DNA of 64,000 nucleotides from AP-15 sp963796155 (GTDB lineage Bacteria; Pseudomonadota; Alphaproteobacteria; ATCC43930; CGMCC-115725), in contig CAWCKT010000010.1 of NCBI GenBank assembly GCA_963796155.1, positions 1 through 64,000 of the forward strand, read 5' to 3'. The position numbers were made by a program, and so were the translations under genes. Each line of letters opens with the position of its first letter. The stretch's first letter is position 1. Shown in pieces: positions 54,176 to 63,878 of this stretch. The notes beneath the pieces were generated by a model, which saw nothing but the letters and a program-made list of their open reading frames with translations, was not told where the DNA came from and ran no database searches.

Positions 54176-55544
54176 CTAAAACCTCGGCTGCAGCCGGAAG
54201 AGCGGATGGTGGTCGGGCTGCGTGGTGACGATCCCGACCGGGACCACCGGTTCGTCACCCTCACGCTCGATCTCGAAGGCCTTGATCATCGTGGCGAGCA
54301 CCAGGGTGGCTTCGGTCAGCGCGAATTGCGCGCCGATGCAGACGCGCGGGCCGACGCCGAACGGCAGATAGGCGAAGCGGTCGGGCGCCGGCGCATCGGG
54401 TAGAAATCGCGCCGGGTCGAAAACTTCCGGTTGCACCCACAGCCGGCGGTGCCGGTGCAGCACCCAGGGCGCTATGAAAACCATCGCGCCGGCGGCGCAC
54501 CGCGATTCCGATGGCATTGTCGGCACCGCGCGCCTGCCGCACGATCGTGAATGCCGGGGGGTAGAGGCGCAGCGCCTCTTGCACGACCGCACGGCTATAG
54601 ACGAGGCGCGGCAGGGCTTCGGCGGCGTTGTCCGGGCTGAGATCGAGCGCGGCAACTTCCGCCGCCAGCCTCTGCTGGACGGCCGGTGCGGTGGCGACCA
54701 GACAGAGCGACCAGAAGAGTGCCAGCCCCGTCGTCTCGTGACCGGCGGCGATCAGGGTCGCCACCTGATCGACGAGACCTTCGGCCGAGAACGGTGTCCC
54801 GTTCTCCGGGTCGCGGGCGGTCGACAACAGATCGAACAGGTCGCGCGGCGCCGCCCCCGACGTTTTTGACCGGCGCTCGGCGATAATCCGACTGATAAGA
54901 TCGACCCAGCGCCGCCGAACCCGCCGCCGCGCGAGATCGCGCGGGCTAGGGATCGCCAGCGGCAGCAAGAAATCGAGCAGGCCGGGGCGGCCGAGACCCG
55001 CGAGATAGCCGGTGAGCAGATCGCGCATCTCCGGCCGGTAGCGCTCCATCGCCAGCGAAAACATCGACGTGCCGGCAATCTCCAAGGCGAGCGATTGCAT
55101 TGTCGTCAGAAGGTCGATGTGCCGCTCGGCAGAAGCCGCCAGACGCGCGACGGTAGCTTCGGTGGCGCGAGCAACATGGCCCGCCAACAGCGGCATCGTG
55201 CGCGCCGCAAAGGCGGGGGCGACGATCCGGCGCTGATGCTTCCAGTCCTCGCCTTCGCTGAGCAGAAGACCGCTGCCGAGCAGCGGACGCAGCATCCGCA
55301 TGGTGGCGGGGGTGCGGCGATAATTGCCGGGGTTCTCGACGAGGATGTGATGAATGCCCTGAGGCCGATTGAGAATGATCTGCTGACGGCCAAAAAAGCT
55401 GCGGAAGATCACGTCTTCCTCGAAGGCCTCCGGTGGAAAAGCCGAGAGGGCGTTCTCGCGCAGCGCCTTGGCGATGACGCGCCCTGATGGGGCGCCGGCC
55501 AGCGCCTGAGGGATCGAGGGGGCAAGCGTCTGCTCTTCAGTCAC
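54176..55544 (-). CDS. cytochrome P450 (frameshifted)
   Basis: About 455 residues once a single-base shift near 54500 is repaired. The first frame has LLLSEGEDWKHQRRIVAPAF, the I-helix LIAAGHETTGLALFW and the ExxR motif in VVQEALRLYPPAF. The second frame resumes at AGAMVFIAPWVLHRH and has the heme loop FGVGPRVCIGAQFALTEATL with the Cys ligand. Layout resembles CYP102/CYP4-like fatty-chain hydroxylases. It lies 38 bases from the DHA2 exporter gene on the same strand and may oxidise the type III PKS product. Confidence 0.85.
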
Positions 55545-55582
55545 TTACGCGTCCTGGCAGTCCGGCGGCATCCGAACACACC

Positions 55583-57145
55583 TCATACCACGGGTTTGCG
55601 CGCGGAAGCGTCCCGCTGCGGCGCCCGCAGGAGCGGCAGCGCCAGCATCGACAGGGCGATCAATCCGCCGATCAAAAGCCAGGCGTCGTCGAAGGCGGCG
55701 ACGAGCCCGGCCCGCTCGACCAGTGGCGCCACAAGGGCACGCGTCGCCGCGTCGACCTCGCCGATCGGGACGCCGGTGAAACGCTCGACCGGCAGCCCGA
55801 CCAGGCGCGCCGTCGACGCATCGCCCGCCTGAAGCCGCGCGACGATGGCCTCGACATGGACGGGTGTACGCTGGTCGAGCACCGTGTCTATCAACGCCAG
55901 CCCGATCGCCCCGCCCAGATTGCGCATCAGGTTGAAGAGCCCGCTAGCGTTGGGTACGAGAAAAGGGTCGAACCCGCCAAGGGCCAGTGAAGTGGTCGGC
56001 AACAGACAGAGCATCACCGCAGCACCGCGCATGATCTGCTGCCAGAACAAACCCCAGAAGTCGGTCTCGAAAGTCATGAAGCCGTTGCCGATGAAGCCGA
56101 CCGCGAGCAGCGCGTAACCCGCGGCGCTCAGCAGCCGGGTATCGGCGCGCCGTTCGAGTGCAGTGGCCATCGGCGCCATCACCAGTTGGGCCGCGCCCGT
56201 CACCATCATGATCTCGCCGATCGCCAAGGCGTCGTAATTTCTGATCAAACCCAAATACACGGGTAACAGGTAGGTCGCCCCGTAGAGCCCCATGCCGAGC
56301 ACAAAGCTGAACCAGCACCCCGCGACAAAATTGCGGTCGCGGAACGCCGAAAGATCGATCAGCGGTGTCGGCCGGCGCAGCGAGCGTCGGATCACGCCGC
56401 CGCCGCAAGCCGCGCATAGAGCCGCGAGCACCAGCATTTGGGCGCTCGCCCAGCCGCGCTGGGGGGCTTCCTTGAGAAGCAGTTGCAAGCTGGCGAGAAA
56501 GACCGCGAGCAGCGCCAGCGCCAAGAGATCGGCAGAGCCGAAAGCGCGCCGGTCTGGGCGATCGACGTCGACGGCCCAGGCGACCAGGAGGGCGACGACG
56601 ACCCCCGGCGGTACGTTGATCAGGAACAGCCAGTGCCAGGAGAAGCGGTCGGTGATGAAACCCCCGGCGGTGGGTCCGAGGGTCGGTGCCATCATTGCCA
56701 GGAGCCCCGCGACGAGGGTCGCCCGTGTGCGCGCCGGCCACCGGAACATCAGGAAGACCGCCGAGAAGACAAGCGGGATCAGAGCACCGCCGCAAAAACC
56801 CTGTATCACCCGCGCAACGACCAATGACCAGAAGCCGGTCGAGCCGGCGCAAGCGAGGCTGGCGCCGGTGAAACCGCAGACGCACGCGACGAAGGCGCCG
56901 CGCGTCGACATCACCCGGGTCAACCAGCCGGTCAGCGGGATTGCGACGATCTCGGCCATCAGATAGGCCGTCTGGACCCAGCTCAATTGGTCGAGCGCGA
57001 TGCCGAGACCGCTCTGGATTTCGGGCAGCGAGCTCGCGACGATCTGGGTGTCGAGAATCGCCAGGAACATCCCGAAAGCCATCGCGACGAACCCGATCCA
57101 GGCCTTGACGCCGACTGCGCCGGCCGCCGTCGGGAGCGCCGTCAC
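55583..57145 (-). CDS. DHA2 family MFS exporter (EmrB/QacA type)
   Basis: A 520-residue, 14-helix efflux transporter. AFGMFLAILDTQIVASSLPE carries the helix-1 LDTQIV motif, LTGWLTRVMSTRG is the loop 2/3 motif, and GGFITDRFSWHWLFLINVPP the family's motif C region. GTG 57145 is the likely start because the protein begins there in family members. It follows the ICMT gene by 20 bases and probably exports the polyketide made by this operon. Confidence 0.88.
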   Translation of the reverse strand: MTALPTAAGAVGVKAWIGFVAMAFGMFLAILDTQIVASSLPEIQSGLGIALDQLSWVQTAYLMAEIVAIPLTGWLTRVMSTRGAFVACVCGFTGASLACAGSTGFWSLVVARVIQGFCGGALIPLVFSAVFLMFRWPARTRATLVAGLLAMMAPTLGPTAGGFITDRFSWHWLFLINVPPGVVVALLVAWAVDVDRPDRRAFGSADLLALALLAVFLASLQLLLKEAPQRGWASAQMLVLAALCAACGGGVIRRSLRRPTPLIDLSAFRDRNFVAGCWFSFVLGMGLYGATYLLPVYLGLIRNYDALAIGEIMMVTGAAQLVMAPMATALERRADTRLLSAAGYALLAVGFIGNGFMTFETDFWGLFWQQIMRGAAVMLCLLPTTSLALGGFDPFLVPNASGLFNLMRNLGGAIGLALIDTVLDQRTPVHVEAIVARLQAGDASTARLVGLPVERFTGVPIGEVDAATRALVAPLVERAGLVAAFDDAWLLIGGLIALSMLALPLLRAPQRDASARKPVV

Positions 57146-57165
57146 GCGCGGGCTCTCACTGGATC

Positions 57166-57666
57166 TCACAACCCTCGCCGCGGCGCGAGAAGGCGCTCCT
57201 CGATCCGGATGCGCCGGGCGATCAGCACCAGGTTGAGGGCCGAAAATATCGTCGCGACCGCGACCGCCCCGAAGGCGAGCGGCAGCACGGCGATCTCGGC
57301 AACCACCAGCAGGTAATTCGGGTGCCGGAGATAGCGGAAGGGGCCGGTTCGCACGAGGGGTGCGTCGGGCAGGGTGACGATCCGCGTCGTCCAAAAGCCG
57401 CGCAAGCTCAGAATTACCCAGAGCCGGGCCAGCTGGAGCAGCGCGAAGAAGCCGAGCAGCGGCCACACGGGCGGGGTAGCCGAAGGTACAAAGACGGCGA
57501 GGCTCGCCAGCCAGCCGGCATGCAACAGGACGAAGAACGGGTAGCTTTCGGGGTCCGCCTCGACGCCGCCCAGCCGGCGCAGCCGGACGGTATTACGGTG
57601 GGCCCAGGCGAGCTCGATGACGCGCTGCAGCAGGACGAGACCGAGCGTCCAGTGGAGAAGGGTCAC
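57166..57666 (-). CDS. isoprenylcysteine carboxyl methyltransferase (ICMT) family protein
   Basis: A 166-residue membrane methyltransferase. FWTTRIVTLPDAPLVRTGPF, RYLRHPNYLLVVAEIAVLPL and NLVLIARRIRIEERLL are the SAM-binding signature of ICMT/YpbQ-type proteins, with four hydrophobic segments. GTG 57666 overlaps the PKS stop (GTGA). In Bacillus BpsA/BpsB and Streptomyces SrsA/SrsB, such a protein methylates the phenolic or pyrone lipid made by the type III PKS. Confidence 0.88.
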   Translation of the reverse strand: MTLLHWTLGLVLLQRVIELAWAHRNTVRLRRLGGVEADPESYPFFVLLHAGWLASLAVFVPSATPPVWPLLGFFALLQLARLWVILSLRGFWTTRIVTLPDAPLVRTGPFRYLRHPNYLLVVAEIAVLPLAFGAVAVATIFSALNLVLIARRIRIEERLLAPRRGL

Positions 57667-58721
57667 CGGTTGTCGAGCACCAGAAACCCTGCCGTGAAGC
57701 CCGGTCCCAACGCACTCATCAGCGCGCGCTCCCAGTGTTCCCCGGTAGCCCGCGCCTGGGCGAGCGTGCGTTCGAGCACGAACATCACGGTGGTCGCCGA
57801 CATGTTGCCGTAGTCGCGCAGCACCGCCCACGCCTCCGCCAGCGCGCCTTGCCCGAGGCCGAAGGCGTGCTCGAACGCTGCGACCACCTTGGCGCCCCCC
57901 GGATGGCAGACAAAGCGGTCGATGTCGCCGAGCGCCAGCCCGTGGCGGGCGAGGAACTCCGCCGCAACGTCACGCAGCTGGGTCTCGACCAGCTGGGGAA
58001 TGTCGCGGGAGAAGACCGCGCTGAAGCCGTCATCGGCGACCTCCCAGCCCATCACCTCGAGACTGCCGGGCCAGGTATGCTCGCCTGCGGCGACAACGGC
58101 GGGGCCCGCGCCGTCGGTCGACAGCAGCGCACCCGCGGCGCCGTCGCCGAAGAGCGCGGTCGCGACGATGTTGCTCTTCGACCAATCGTCACGCCGGAAG
58201 GAGAGCGCGCAGAGTTCGACGGCGAGGAACAGCACCGTCTCGCCCGGGGCCAGGGCGGCCTGGCTCGCGGCACGCGCAAGCCCGATGACGCCGCCGGCGC
58301 AGCCGAGCCCGAAGATCGGCAGCCGGCGCACCGTCCGCGGCAGCCCCATCCGTTCGATCAGCAGTGCATCGAGGCTCGGCGTGGCAATCCCGGTGGTCGA
58401 GACCACGACGATCGAGCCGATCTCGCCCTTGTCGCGGCCGGCGCGGTCGAGCAGCTGCCGGGTCGTCGCTTCGAGCAGATCGAGCGCTGAAGCAAGATAG
58501 ATGCGGTTGCGCTCCGCCCAGCCGTGCGGCCGGTCGTACCACTCTATCGGTACGCAGGAGTAGCGCGTGCGAATTCCGGTATTGGTGAAGACCGGCAGCA
58601 GGTGGTCGAGGCTCTGCGAGCGCCCGAACAACAGCTTGACGCGCTCGACCACGTCGTCCTGATCGAGCGGATAGGGCGGGACCGCGGTGGCGACGGCGAG
58701 AAGACGCGGGAAAGCATGCAT
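57663..58721 (-). CDS. type III polyketide synthase
   Basis: A 352-residue chalcone/stilbene synthase-like enzyme. The catalytic triad is C141 (IFGLGCAGG), His in RFVCHPGGAKVV and Asn in DYGNMSATTV. TGIRTRYSCVPIEWY and VVSTTGIATPSLD match bacterial alkylpyrone/alkylresorcinol synthases. It would extend a fatty acyl-CoA with malonyl-CoA. ATG 58721 is preferred over a longer open frame. The coupled methyltransferase, exporter and P450 follow. Confidence 0.92.
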   Translation of the reverse strand: MHAFPRLLAVATAVPPYPLDQDDVVERVKLLFGRSQSLDHLLPVFTNTGIRTRYSCVPIEWYDRPHGWAERNRIYLASALDLLEATTRQLLDRAGRDKGEIGSIVVVSTTGIATPSLDALLIERMGLPRTVRRLPIFGLGCAGGVIGLARAASQAALAPGETVLFLAVELCALSFRRDDWSKSNIVATALFGDGAAGALLSTDGAGPAVVAAGEHTWPGSLEVMGWEVADDGFSAVFSRDIPQLVETQLRDVAAEFLARHGLALGDIDRFVCHPGGAKVVAAFEHAFGLGQGALAEAWAVLRDYGNMSATTVMFVLERTLAQARATGEHWERALMSALGPGFTAGFLVLDNR

Positions 58722-58851
58722 CGAAGACCAAACCGGGCGGCCCAAGGAAATCCCGCAGCACTATGCCATAGAGACGGCGCCGCACGGCGCGTTATTCCCT
58801 GGGAACCCGAATGGCCGGCCAAGCTTTCGCGAGAGGAACGGCGTGCCCGCG

Positions 58852-60114
58852 CTAGCGTGCGCCTCGTTCGCACGCGTCGACGCGCCGATCGAGAAACCGG
58901 CGCTCCATCGGGTTGCGCGCCAGAGCCAGCGCGGCTCGGAAATGCTCGCGCGCGGTCTGGTGCCTTCCGCGGCGAAGCTCGAGCTCGCCGAGCGTCGCGG
59001 AGTAGAATGGATACTCGGCGAGGCGATGGCGGTCGCCAATTGAGCGAATCTCTTCGAGCCCCCGCTCAGGGCCCTCGTTCTGTGCGATCGCGATGGCGCG
59101 GTTCAGCGCGACAACCGGGGAAGGACGAAGCGTCATCAACGTGTCGTACAGTGACACGATGGTTTTCCAGTCCGTGTCCTCCGTCCGGACAGCGCACGAG
59201 TGAATCGACGCGATCGCCGCTTCGACGTGATATTCGCTGAGTTTGGAACCCGTCGCGGAAAGCTCCAAAAACTTTAGTCCTTCGGCGACAAGCCGTTGAT
59301 CCCATTTGGATCGATCCTGATCCAAGAGCGAGATCAGGTTACCCAACGCATCGACGCGCGTTGGCAGGCGCGCCGCATTGAGACACATCAGCGCCGCGAG
59401 CGCATATATCACCGGCGTCCTTCCGTGCGGGTGCTCCAGCAGCATCGCGCTGAGCCGTATTGCCTCCCGGCACAGCTCGACACGTACTGCCGTCTCGGCG
59501 GAGGCGCCGTGGTAGCCCTCGTTGAACAGCAGGTACAGCGCGCGGTGGACCGCGGGAAGGCGAGCTGAGAAATCGGCGGGCGCCGCGACGTCAAACAGCC
59601 TCTTTGATCCCGCCAGCACCTTCTTCGCCCGCACAAGCCGTTTCTCGGTCGCAGCGTGAGTCGTGACGAACGCGCTCGCGATCTCATCCACGCTGAATCC
59701 GCACAGGATGTGGAGAACCAGCGCGACCTGCGCCGGCTCGGCCAACCGCGGATGACAGCAGGAGAACATCATGCGAAGCAGATCGTCCTTGATCGCGTCC
59801 GCCGCAAAGAGTTCCTCGACGACCGGAGCGAGTGTCCATTCGCTCTGCAGAAACCTGCCCAGCTCCGGCGCAAAGCTGCGTGCGATGCGCTGACGCCGTA
59901 GGACGTCGAGCGCGCCATTCTTGGCAGTGGCCATGAGCCAGGCCGAAGGGTTCTCCGGCACGCCCCTAATTCGCCACACCTCCAGCGCGCGGCAGAAGGC
60001 GTCTTGTACGACGTCTTCTGCTAGCGCGAGGTTGTGGATGCCAAAGATGCGCGTTAGTGCGGCGACCATGCGCCCCAACTCGTGCCGGAAGAGATGATCG
60101 CCGGGCTGCATCAC
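58852..60114 (-). CDS. ECF RNA polymerase sigma factor, ECF42-like with C-terminal extension
   Basis: A 420-residue sigma-70-family factor. Region 2 is ALAEDVVQDAFCRALEVW and NPSAWLMATAKNGALDVLRR; region 4 is VLHILCGFSVDEIASAFVTT. The long C-terminal part contains RALYLLFNEGYHGA and repeated helices ending LELRRGRHQTAREHFRAALA, typical of the DUF6596/ECF42 group. Its ATG overlaps the YCII gene stop (ATGA). In this group the YCII/DGPF protein and the extension are linked to activity. Confidence 0.9.
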   Translation of the reverse strand: MMQPGDHLFRHELGRMVAALTRIFGIHNLALAEDVVQDAFCRALEVWRIRGVPENPSAWLMATAKNGALDVLRRQRIARSFAPELGRFLQSEWTLAPVVEELFAADAIKDDLLRMMFSCCHPRLAEPAQVALVLHILCGFSVDEIASAFVTTHAATEKRLVRAKKVLAGSKRLFDVAAPADFSARLPAVHRALYLLFNEGYHGASAETAVRVELCREAIRLSAMLLEHPHGRTPVIYALAALMCLNAARLPTRVDALGNLISLLDQDRSKWDQRLVAEGLKFLELSATGSKLSEYHVEAAIASIHSCAVRTEDTDWKTIVSLYDTLMTLRPSPVVALNRAIAIAQNEGPERGLEEIRSIGDRHRLAEYPFYSATLGELELRRGRHQTAREHFRAALALARNPMERRFLDRRVDACERGAR

Positions 60115-60455
60115 ATGTTCAGCTGCATAACCGGGCGCACTTCCACGGAGCCCCCGACCTCGAAGATCGGGCAGCCCTTGGATAGCTCGACGGCGTGTGC
60201 GAGGTCTTTAGCCTCGATCAGGCTAAAGCCGCCGACGAGGTCTTTGGCCTCGGCGTAGGGACCGTCGGTGACGATCTTCTGGTTGCCCTTGACCACCATG
60301 CCGGCGCTCTCCAGCGGATGTCCAAGTTCTTTGAGATGGCCGCTGGTGCCGAGCTCCTTGAACCAGGCGGCCCATTTCTGCAACTGCTTCTGCCGTTGCT
60401 CGGGAGATTGGGGTGTATCCCTCCCGCCGCGATACAGATAGGTAAATTCACTCAC
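60111..60455 (-). CDS. YCII-related (DGPF) protein
   Basis: A 114-residue YCII-fold protein. FTYLYRGGRDTPQSPEQRQK opens, QKIVTDGPYAEAKDLVGGFS carries the DGPF-like motif (DGPY here), and a C-terminal PIFEVGGSVEVRPVMQL strand closes the fold. GTG 60455 is set by AGGAGGT just upstream. It is the usual operon partner of ECF42-type sigma factors and overlaps the sigma gene by four bases; a direct regulatory contact is likely but unproven. Confidence 0.88.
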   Translation of the reverse strand: MSEFTYLYRGGRDTPQSPEQRQKQLQKWAAWFKELGTSGHLKELGHPLESAGMVVKGNQKIVTDGPYAEAKDLVGGFSLIEAKDLAHAVELSKGCPIFEVGGSVEVRPVMQLNM

Positions 60456-60666
60456 TGTGTTACCTCCTTGGTTCGGAATGTCGAACAGCCCTACGACGTT
60501 TGAAAGCCGGCGCCGCAGACATTTTTTTATGCTTCTCATGGTCCCGGTACGTGTGTGCCGCGACAAGAACGATAAATGGGCCGCAATGCACAAAGACAAG
60601 CGATCCGTTGAGTGATAGCGGCCAATCACATAGAAGAATTCGCAACGGTTGCCTGAGGACTGGACC

Positions 60667-61044
60667 ATGGCTCTGGACGAAGATCTGGCCGGGCGCATGC
60701 GCGTCGCTCTTGCCGGGGCTGGCGTGGTACGGGAAGTCAAGATGTTCGGCGGGCTGTGCTTTATGCTGAACGGCAACATGGTCGCCGGAACATCGAAGCG
60801 TGGCCTCCTCGTCCGTGTCGGAAAAGATCAACAGCCCGATGCATTGGCGCGACCCGGCGCAAAACGCATGGAGATGACGGGCCGGCCGATGGAAGGCTAC
60901 GTCTTTGTCGATCCGCCTCCTCCAGACGATCGCTCGTTGCAGGACTGGCTGGTGCTCGCCCTGGCCTTCGTGAAGACCCTCCCGCCCAAGGCCCCTAAAT
61001 CAAAGTCCCGACGTACCAAGAAGGATAAAAGAACTCCCGAGTGA
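60667..61044 (+). CDS. TfoX/Sxy N-terminal domain protein
   Basis: A 125-residue protein with the TfoX-N fold: VREVKMFGGLCFMLNGNMVA, then LLVRVGKDQQPDALARPGAK and MEGYVFVDPP. The C-terminus is a lysine/arginine-rich tail (KAPKSKSRRTKKDKRTPE) that may bind nucleic acid. Standalone TfoX-N proteins are common in alphaproteobacteria and are not shown to control competence. ATG 60667; it is divergent from the YCII-sigma operon. Confidence 0.85.
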   Translation: MALDEDLAGRMRVALAGAGVVREVKMFGGLCFMLNGNMVAGTSKRGLLVRVGKDQQPDALARPGAKRMEMTGRPMEGYVFVDPPPPDDRSLQDWLVLALAFVKTLPPKAPKSKSRRTKKDKRTPE

Positions 61045-61207
61045 GCCCGAAGCACTTAGTGAATTGTCGTATAGGTTGCTGAAGTGAGGCTGCGGATTCC
61101 CACTCTAGACCACAGGTTGCTGTGGTCAAAGCCAAGCTTGATCCGCATTTGCTTATGGCTAAGAGAAAGCATTTATCTTTAAGATTGGCATTCGAGAAGA
61201 TCAAGCC

Positions 61208-61459
61208 ATGAATGTCTTGAAAGGGCGTGTATCGGAATCCGGGCGCCTCAGCATCCCTGCGGAGTTTCGCAAGCCGGTCGGTCTCGATCACGGTGGTGAC
61301 GTCGTGATCGAGCTCGCCGGGCGAGAGATCCGTATCAGGATCATCGATGAAGTCGTTGCCCAGACGCAGGCCATCGCGCGTCATCTGACCGCGGGCAAGC
61401 CGGACGCGTCGGTAGATGCGTTTCTCGCCGCACGCCGGCGCGCGGCCGAGCGCGAATGA
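61208..61459 (+). CDS. vapB: AbrB/MazE-type antitoxin (VapB)
   Basis: An 83-residue SpoVT-AbrB domain protein: VSESGRLSIPAEFRKPVGLD and VIELAGREIRIRIIDE form the swapped-hairpin DNA-binding fold. The C-terminal ASVDAFLAARRRAAERE would wrap the toxin. It overlaps the PIN gene in ATGA. The operon probably represses itself through this domain. Confidence 0.87.
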   Translation: MNVLKGRVSESGRLSIPAEFRKPVGLDHGGDVVIELAGREIRIRIIDEVVAQTQAIARHLTAGKPDASVDAFLAARRRAAERE

Positions 61460-61748
61460 CAGCTGCGGTTATCGACGCTTCTGCTCTATTGGCCCTCGTT
61501 CTCGGTGAGCCGGGAGGCGACGAGGTTCAGAGCGTACTTACCGATTGCGCGATGACGGCGGTCAATCTGGGCGAAGTTGTCAGGCATTTCGCTCGCATCG
61601 GCTCGCCCGAGGCCGACATCCGGCTGATGCTCGATCCGTTGCCGTTCGTTCGTGTCGCCTGGACGAGGAGCTTGCGTTCATCGCCGGGCTAATGTTGCCT
61701 GCGACAAGACGCGCCGGCCTGTCATTCGGCGATCGCGCGTGCCTGTGA
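61456..61748 (+). pseudogene. vapC: VapC PIN-domain toxin, frameshifted and truncated
   Basis: MTAAVIDASALLALVLGEPG carries the first acidic residue of the PIN site, and AVNLGEVVRHF the second. The frame changes near 61655; the neighbouring frame reads LDEELAFIAGLMLPATRRAG and LSFGDRACL, with the later acidic residue, then stops at TGA 61748. About 25-30 residues of the usual C-terminus are missing. The toxin is probably dead, leaving an orphan antitoxin. Confidence 0.75.
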
Positions 61749-62009
61749 TCCGCACTGAGATCACCGGTTATCGGGCGCTTGTCCTCGGTCTGAGACCCGT
61801 GGGGCTTTACCCCGGAGCCAGCGTCGCGAGTTCGGATGGGCGGGCCGCCTTGGATCGGCAGGTGGCGGCTGGCCCACTGCGCGCGGAGCCCTCGGAGCGG
61901 CTCTGTAGACTGAGACAAACTCGATTTGGGACCCCGATCTCCTGCCGGTCTTGCGACGACCCCTGGCGGCGGGCATGCTTCGCATAACACAGAATTCGGA
62001 GAGCTTGTC

Positions 62010-63555
62010 ATGAACGGCGCGGAAAGCCTGGTGCGCACCTTGGTCGGCGGCGGCGTTAATGTGTGCTTCGCCAATCCCGGCACCTCGGAGATGCATTTTG
62101 TCGCGGCACTCGACCGGGTCGAGGGCATGCGCTGCGTCTTGGGCCTCTTCGAAGGGGTGGTCACCGGGGCGGCCGACGGCTACGCGCGGATGACCGGGAA
62201 CCCGGCGGCGACCCTGTTGCATCTCGGTCCCGGCATGGCCAACGGGCTCGCCAATATCCACAACGCCAACAAGGCATCGACGCCGATGGTCAACATCGTC
62301 GGTGACCATGCGACGTATCACCGGCGTTACGACGCGCCGCTGACCACTGACATCGAGACCGCGGCCAGGCCGTTCTCGCGTTGGGTCAAAACCTCGCCCG
62401 ATGCGAAGTCGGTCGCCGCCGACGGGGCAGCCGCAATTGCCGCCGCCCGCACCCCGCCGGGACAGATCGCGACCCTGATCCTGCCGGCCGACACGGCGTG
62501 GAACGAAGGCTCCGGCCCGGCTGAGGTTCCGCCTGCGGTACAGCCAGCTCAGGTCGCGCCCGAGGCGGTCGCCGAGGCGGCGCGGGTGCTGCGTTCGGGC
62601 GAGCCGACCTTGCTGCTCGTCACCGGCCGCGCGTTGCGCCAGGAAGGGCTCGATCTCGCCGGCCGGATCGCCGCCAAGACCGGGGCGCGGCTGATGGCGC
62701 AGGGCTCCAACGCGCGCACCCAGCGTGGGCGGGGGCGGGTTTCGGTCGATCGCATCCCTTATGTCGTCGATCAGGCGGTCAAGGTCCTGGCCGGGCTCAA
62801 GCACATCATTCTCGTCGGCTCGAAGATGCCGGTGGCGTTCTTCGCCTATCCCGACAAGCCGAGCCTGCTGGCGCCGCCGGACGCCGTGGGCCACATCCTC
62901 GCCCGCCCCGAGGAGGACCTGATCGGGGCACTCGCGGCGTTAGCCGACGCGGTCGGCGCGCGCTCGACCCCAGCGCCGCTGGTCAACGGCTCGCCGCCCG
63001 TTCCGGCCACGGGTGCCATCACGCCCGAGGCGCTCGGCGCCTCGCTCGGCGCGCTGCTGCCGGAAAACGCGATCGTCGTCGACGAGGCGGTGACGACCGG
63101 CCGCGGCTTCTTCGCCCCGACCCGCCTGGCGCCGCCGCATGACTGGCTCTCGAACATGGGCGGCTCGATCGGCATGGGCATGCCGGTCGCCACCGGTGCG
63201 GCCGTCGCCTGCCCCGACCGCAAGGTCGTCTGCCTCGAGGGCGACGGCAGCGGCATGTACACCCTGCAGGCATTGTGGACCCAGGCGCGCGAGGGGCTCG
63301 ACGTCACCACTCTTTTATTCTCGAACCGCAGCTACGCGATCCTCAAGGGCGAGCTCGCCAATGTCGGCGCCGGCAATCCCGGCCGCAAGGCGCTCGACAT
63401 GCTCGATCTCGGCCATCCCGATCTCGACTGGGTCGGGTCTCGCGCGCTCGATGGGCGTCCCCGGCGCGCGGGTGACCACAATGGAGGCGTTCAACGACCG
63501 CTTTGCCGAGGGCATCGCCACCCCCGGCCCGTTCCTCGTCGAGGTCCTGCTCTAA
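62010..63555 (+). CDS. acetolactate synthase-like ThDP-dependent enzyme (frameshifted)
   Basis: About 514 residues once a single-base shift near 63440 is repaired. VCFANPGTSEMHFVAALDRV and GLFEGVVTGAADGYARMTG hold the activating Glu (E48). G411-D-G starts the ThDP motif, followed by the Asn in LLFSNRSYA. The original frame runs into unlikely sequence; the neighbouring one gives SMGVPGARVTTMEAFNDRFA and GPFLVEVLL to TAA 63553. It belongs to the benzoylformate decarboxylase/acetolactate synthase large-subunit-like group; the substrate is a 2-oxo acid not yet named. Confidence 0.85.
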
Positions 63556-63647
63556 AATATGAGGAGGCCGTAAATATCTCTGCCCCAGGAAATGCGACGA
63601 GGTCATCGGCGCGCTCCGCCCAGACAGGGCGGAGCTGAGGGCAACGC

Positions 63648-63878
63648 TCAGGTGCAGAGCGCGACCATCATATCAAACAGGGTGTTGGTGCCGTTGATGC
63701 CCCACAGCACGAATGCGACGATGCCGAGCACGAAGGCGATGATCCCGGTCGACCACAACAGCCGATAGGGCGTGTTGGTAGACGACGATTGGGCGGCGGG
63801 GCCTGTTCGTTCGGCGCGCGCGATGTGAACAAGCCGAGCAACAGGGCCGCTTCGGGTGTGCGTGCCGGTACTGCTCAT
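63648..63878 (-). CDS. small membrane protein of unknown function
   Basis: A 76-residue protein with one membrane helix near the C-terminus (LLWSTGIIAFVLGIVAFVLW) and a charged N-terminus starting MSSTGTHTRSGPV. Unrecognised. Its ATG overlaps the stop of the MFS gene (ATGA), so it is the second gene of that operon, perhaps an accessory subunit. Confidence 0.6.
   Translation of the reverse strand: MSSTGTHTRSGPVARLVHIARAERTGPAAQSSSTNTPYRLLWSTGIIAFVLGIVAFVLWGINGTNTLFDMMVALCT

Noticed and set aside
61746..61748. TGA ending VapC as a selenocysteine codon
   Set aside because: Sequence after it does not resemble the PIN C-terminus, so truncation is simpler.
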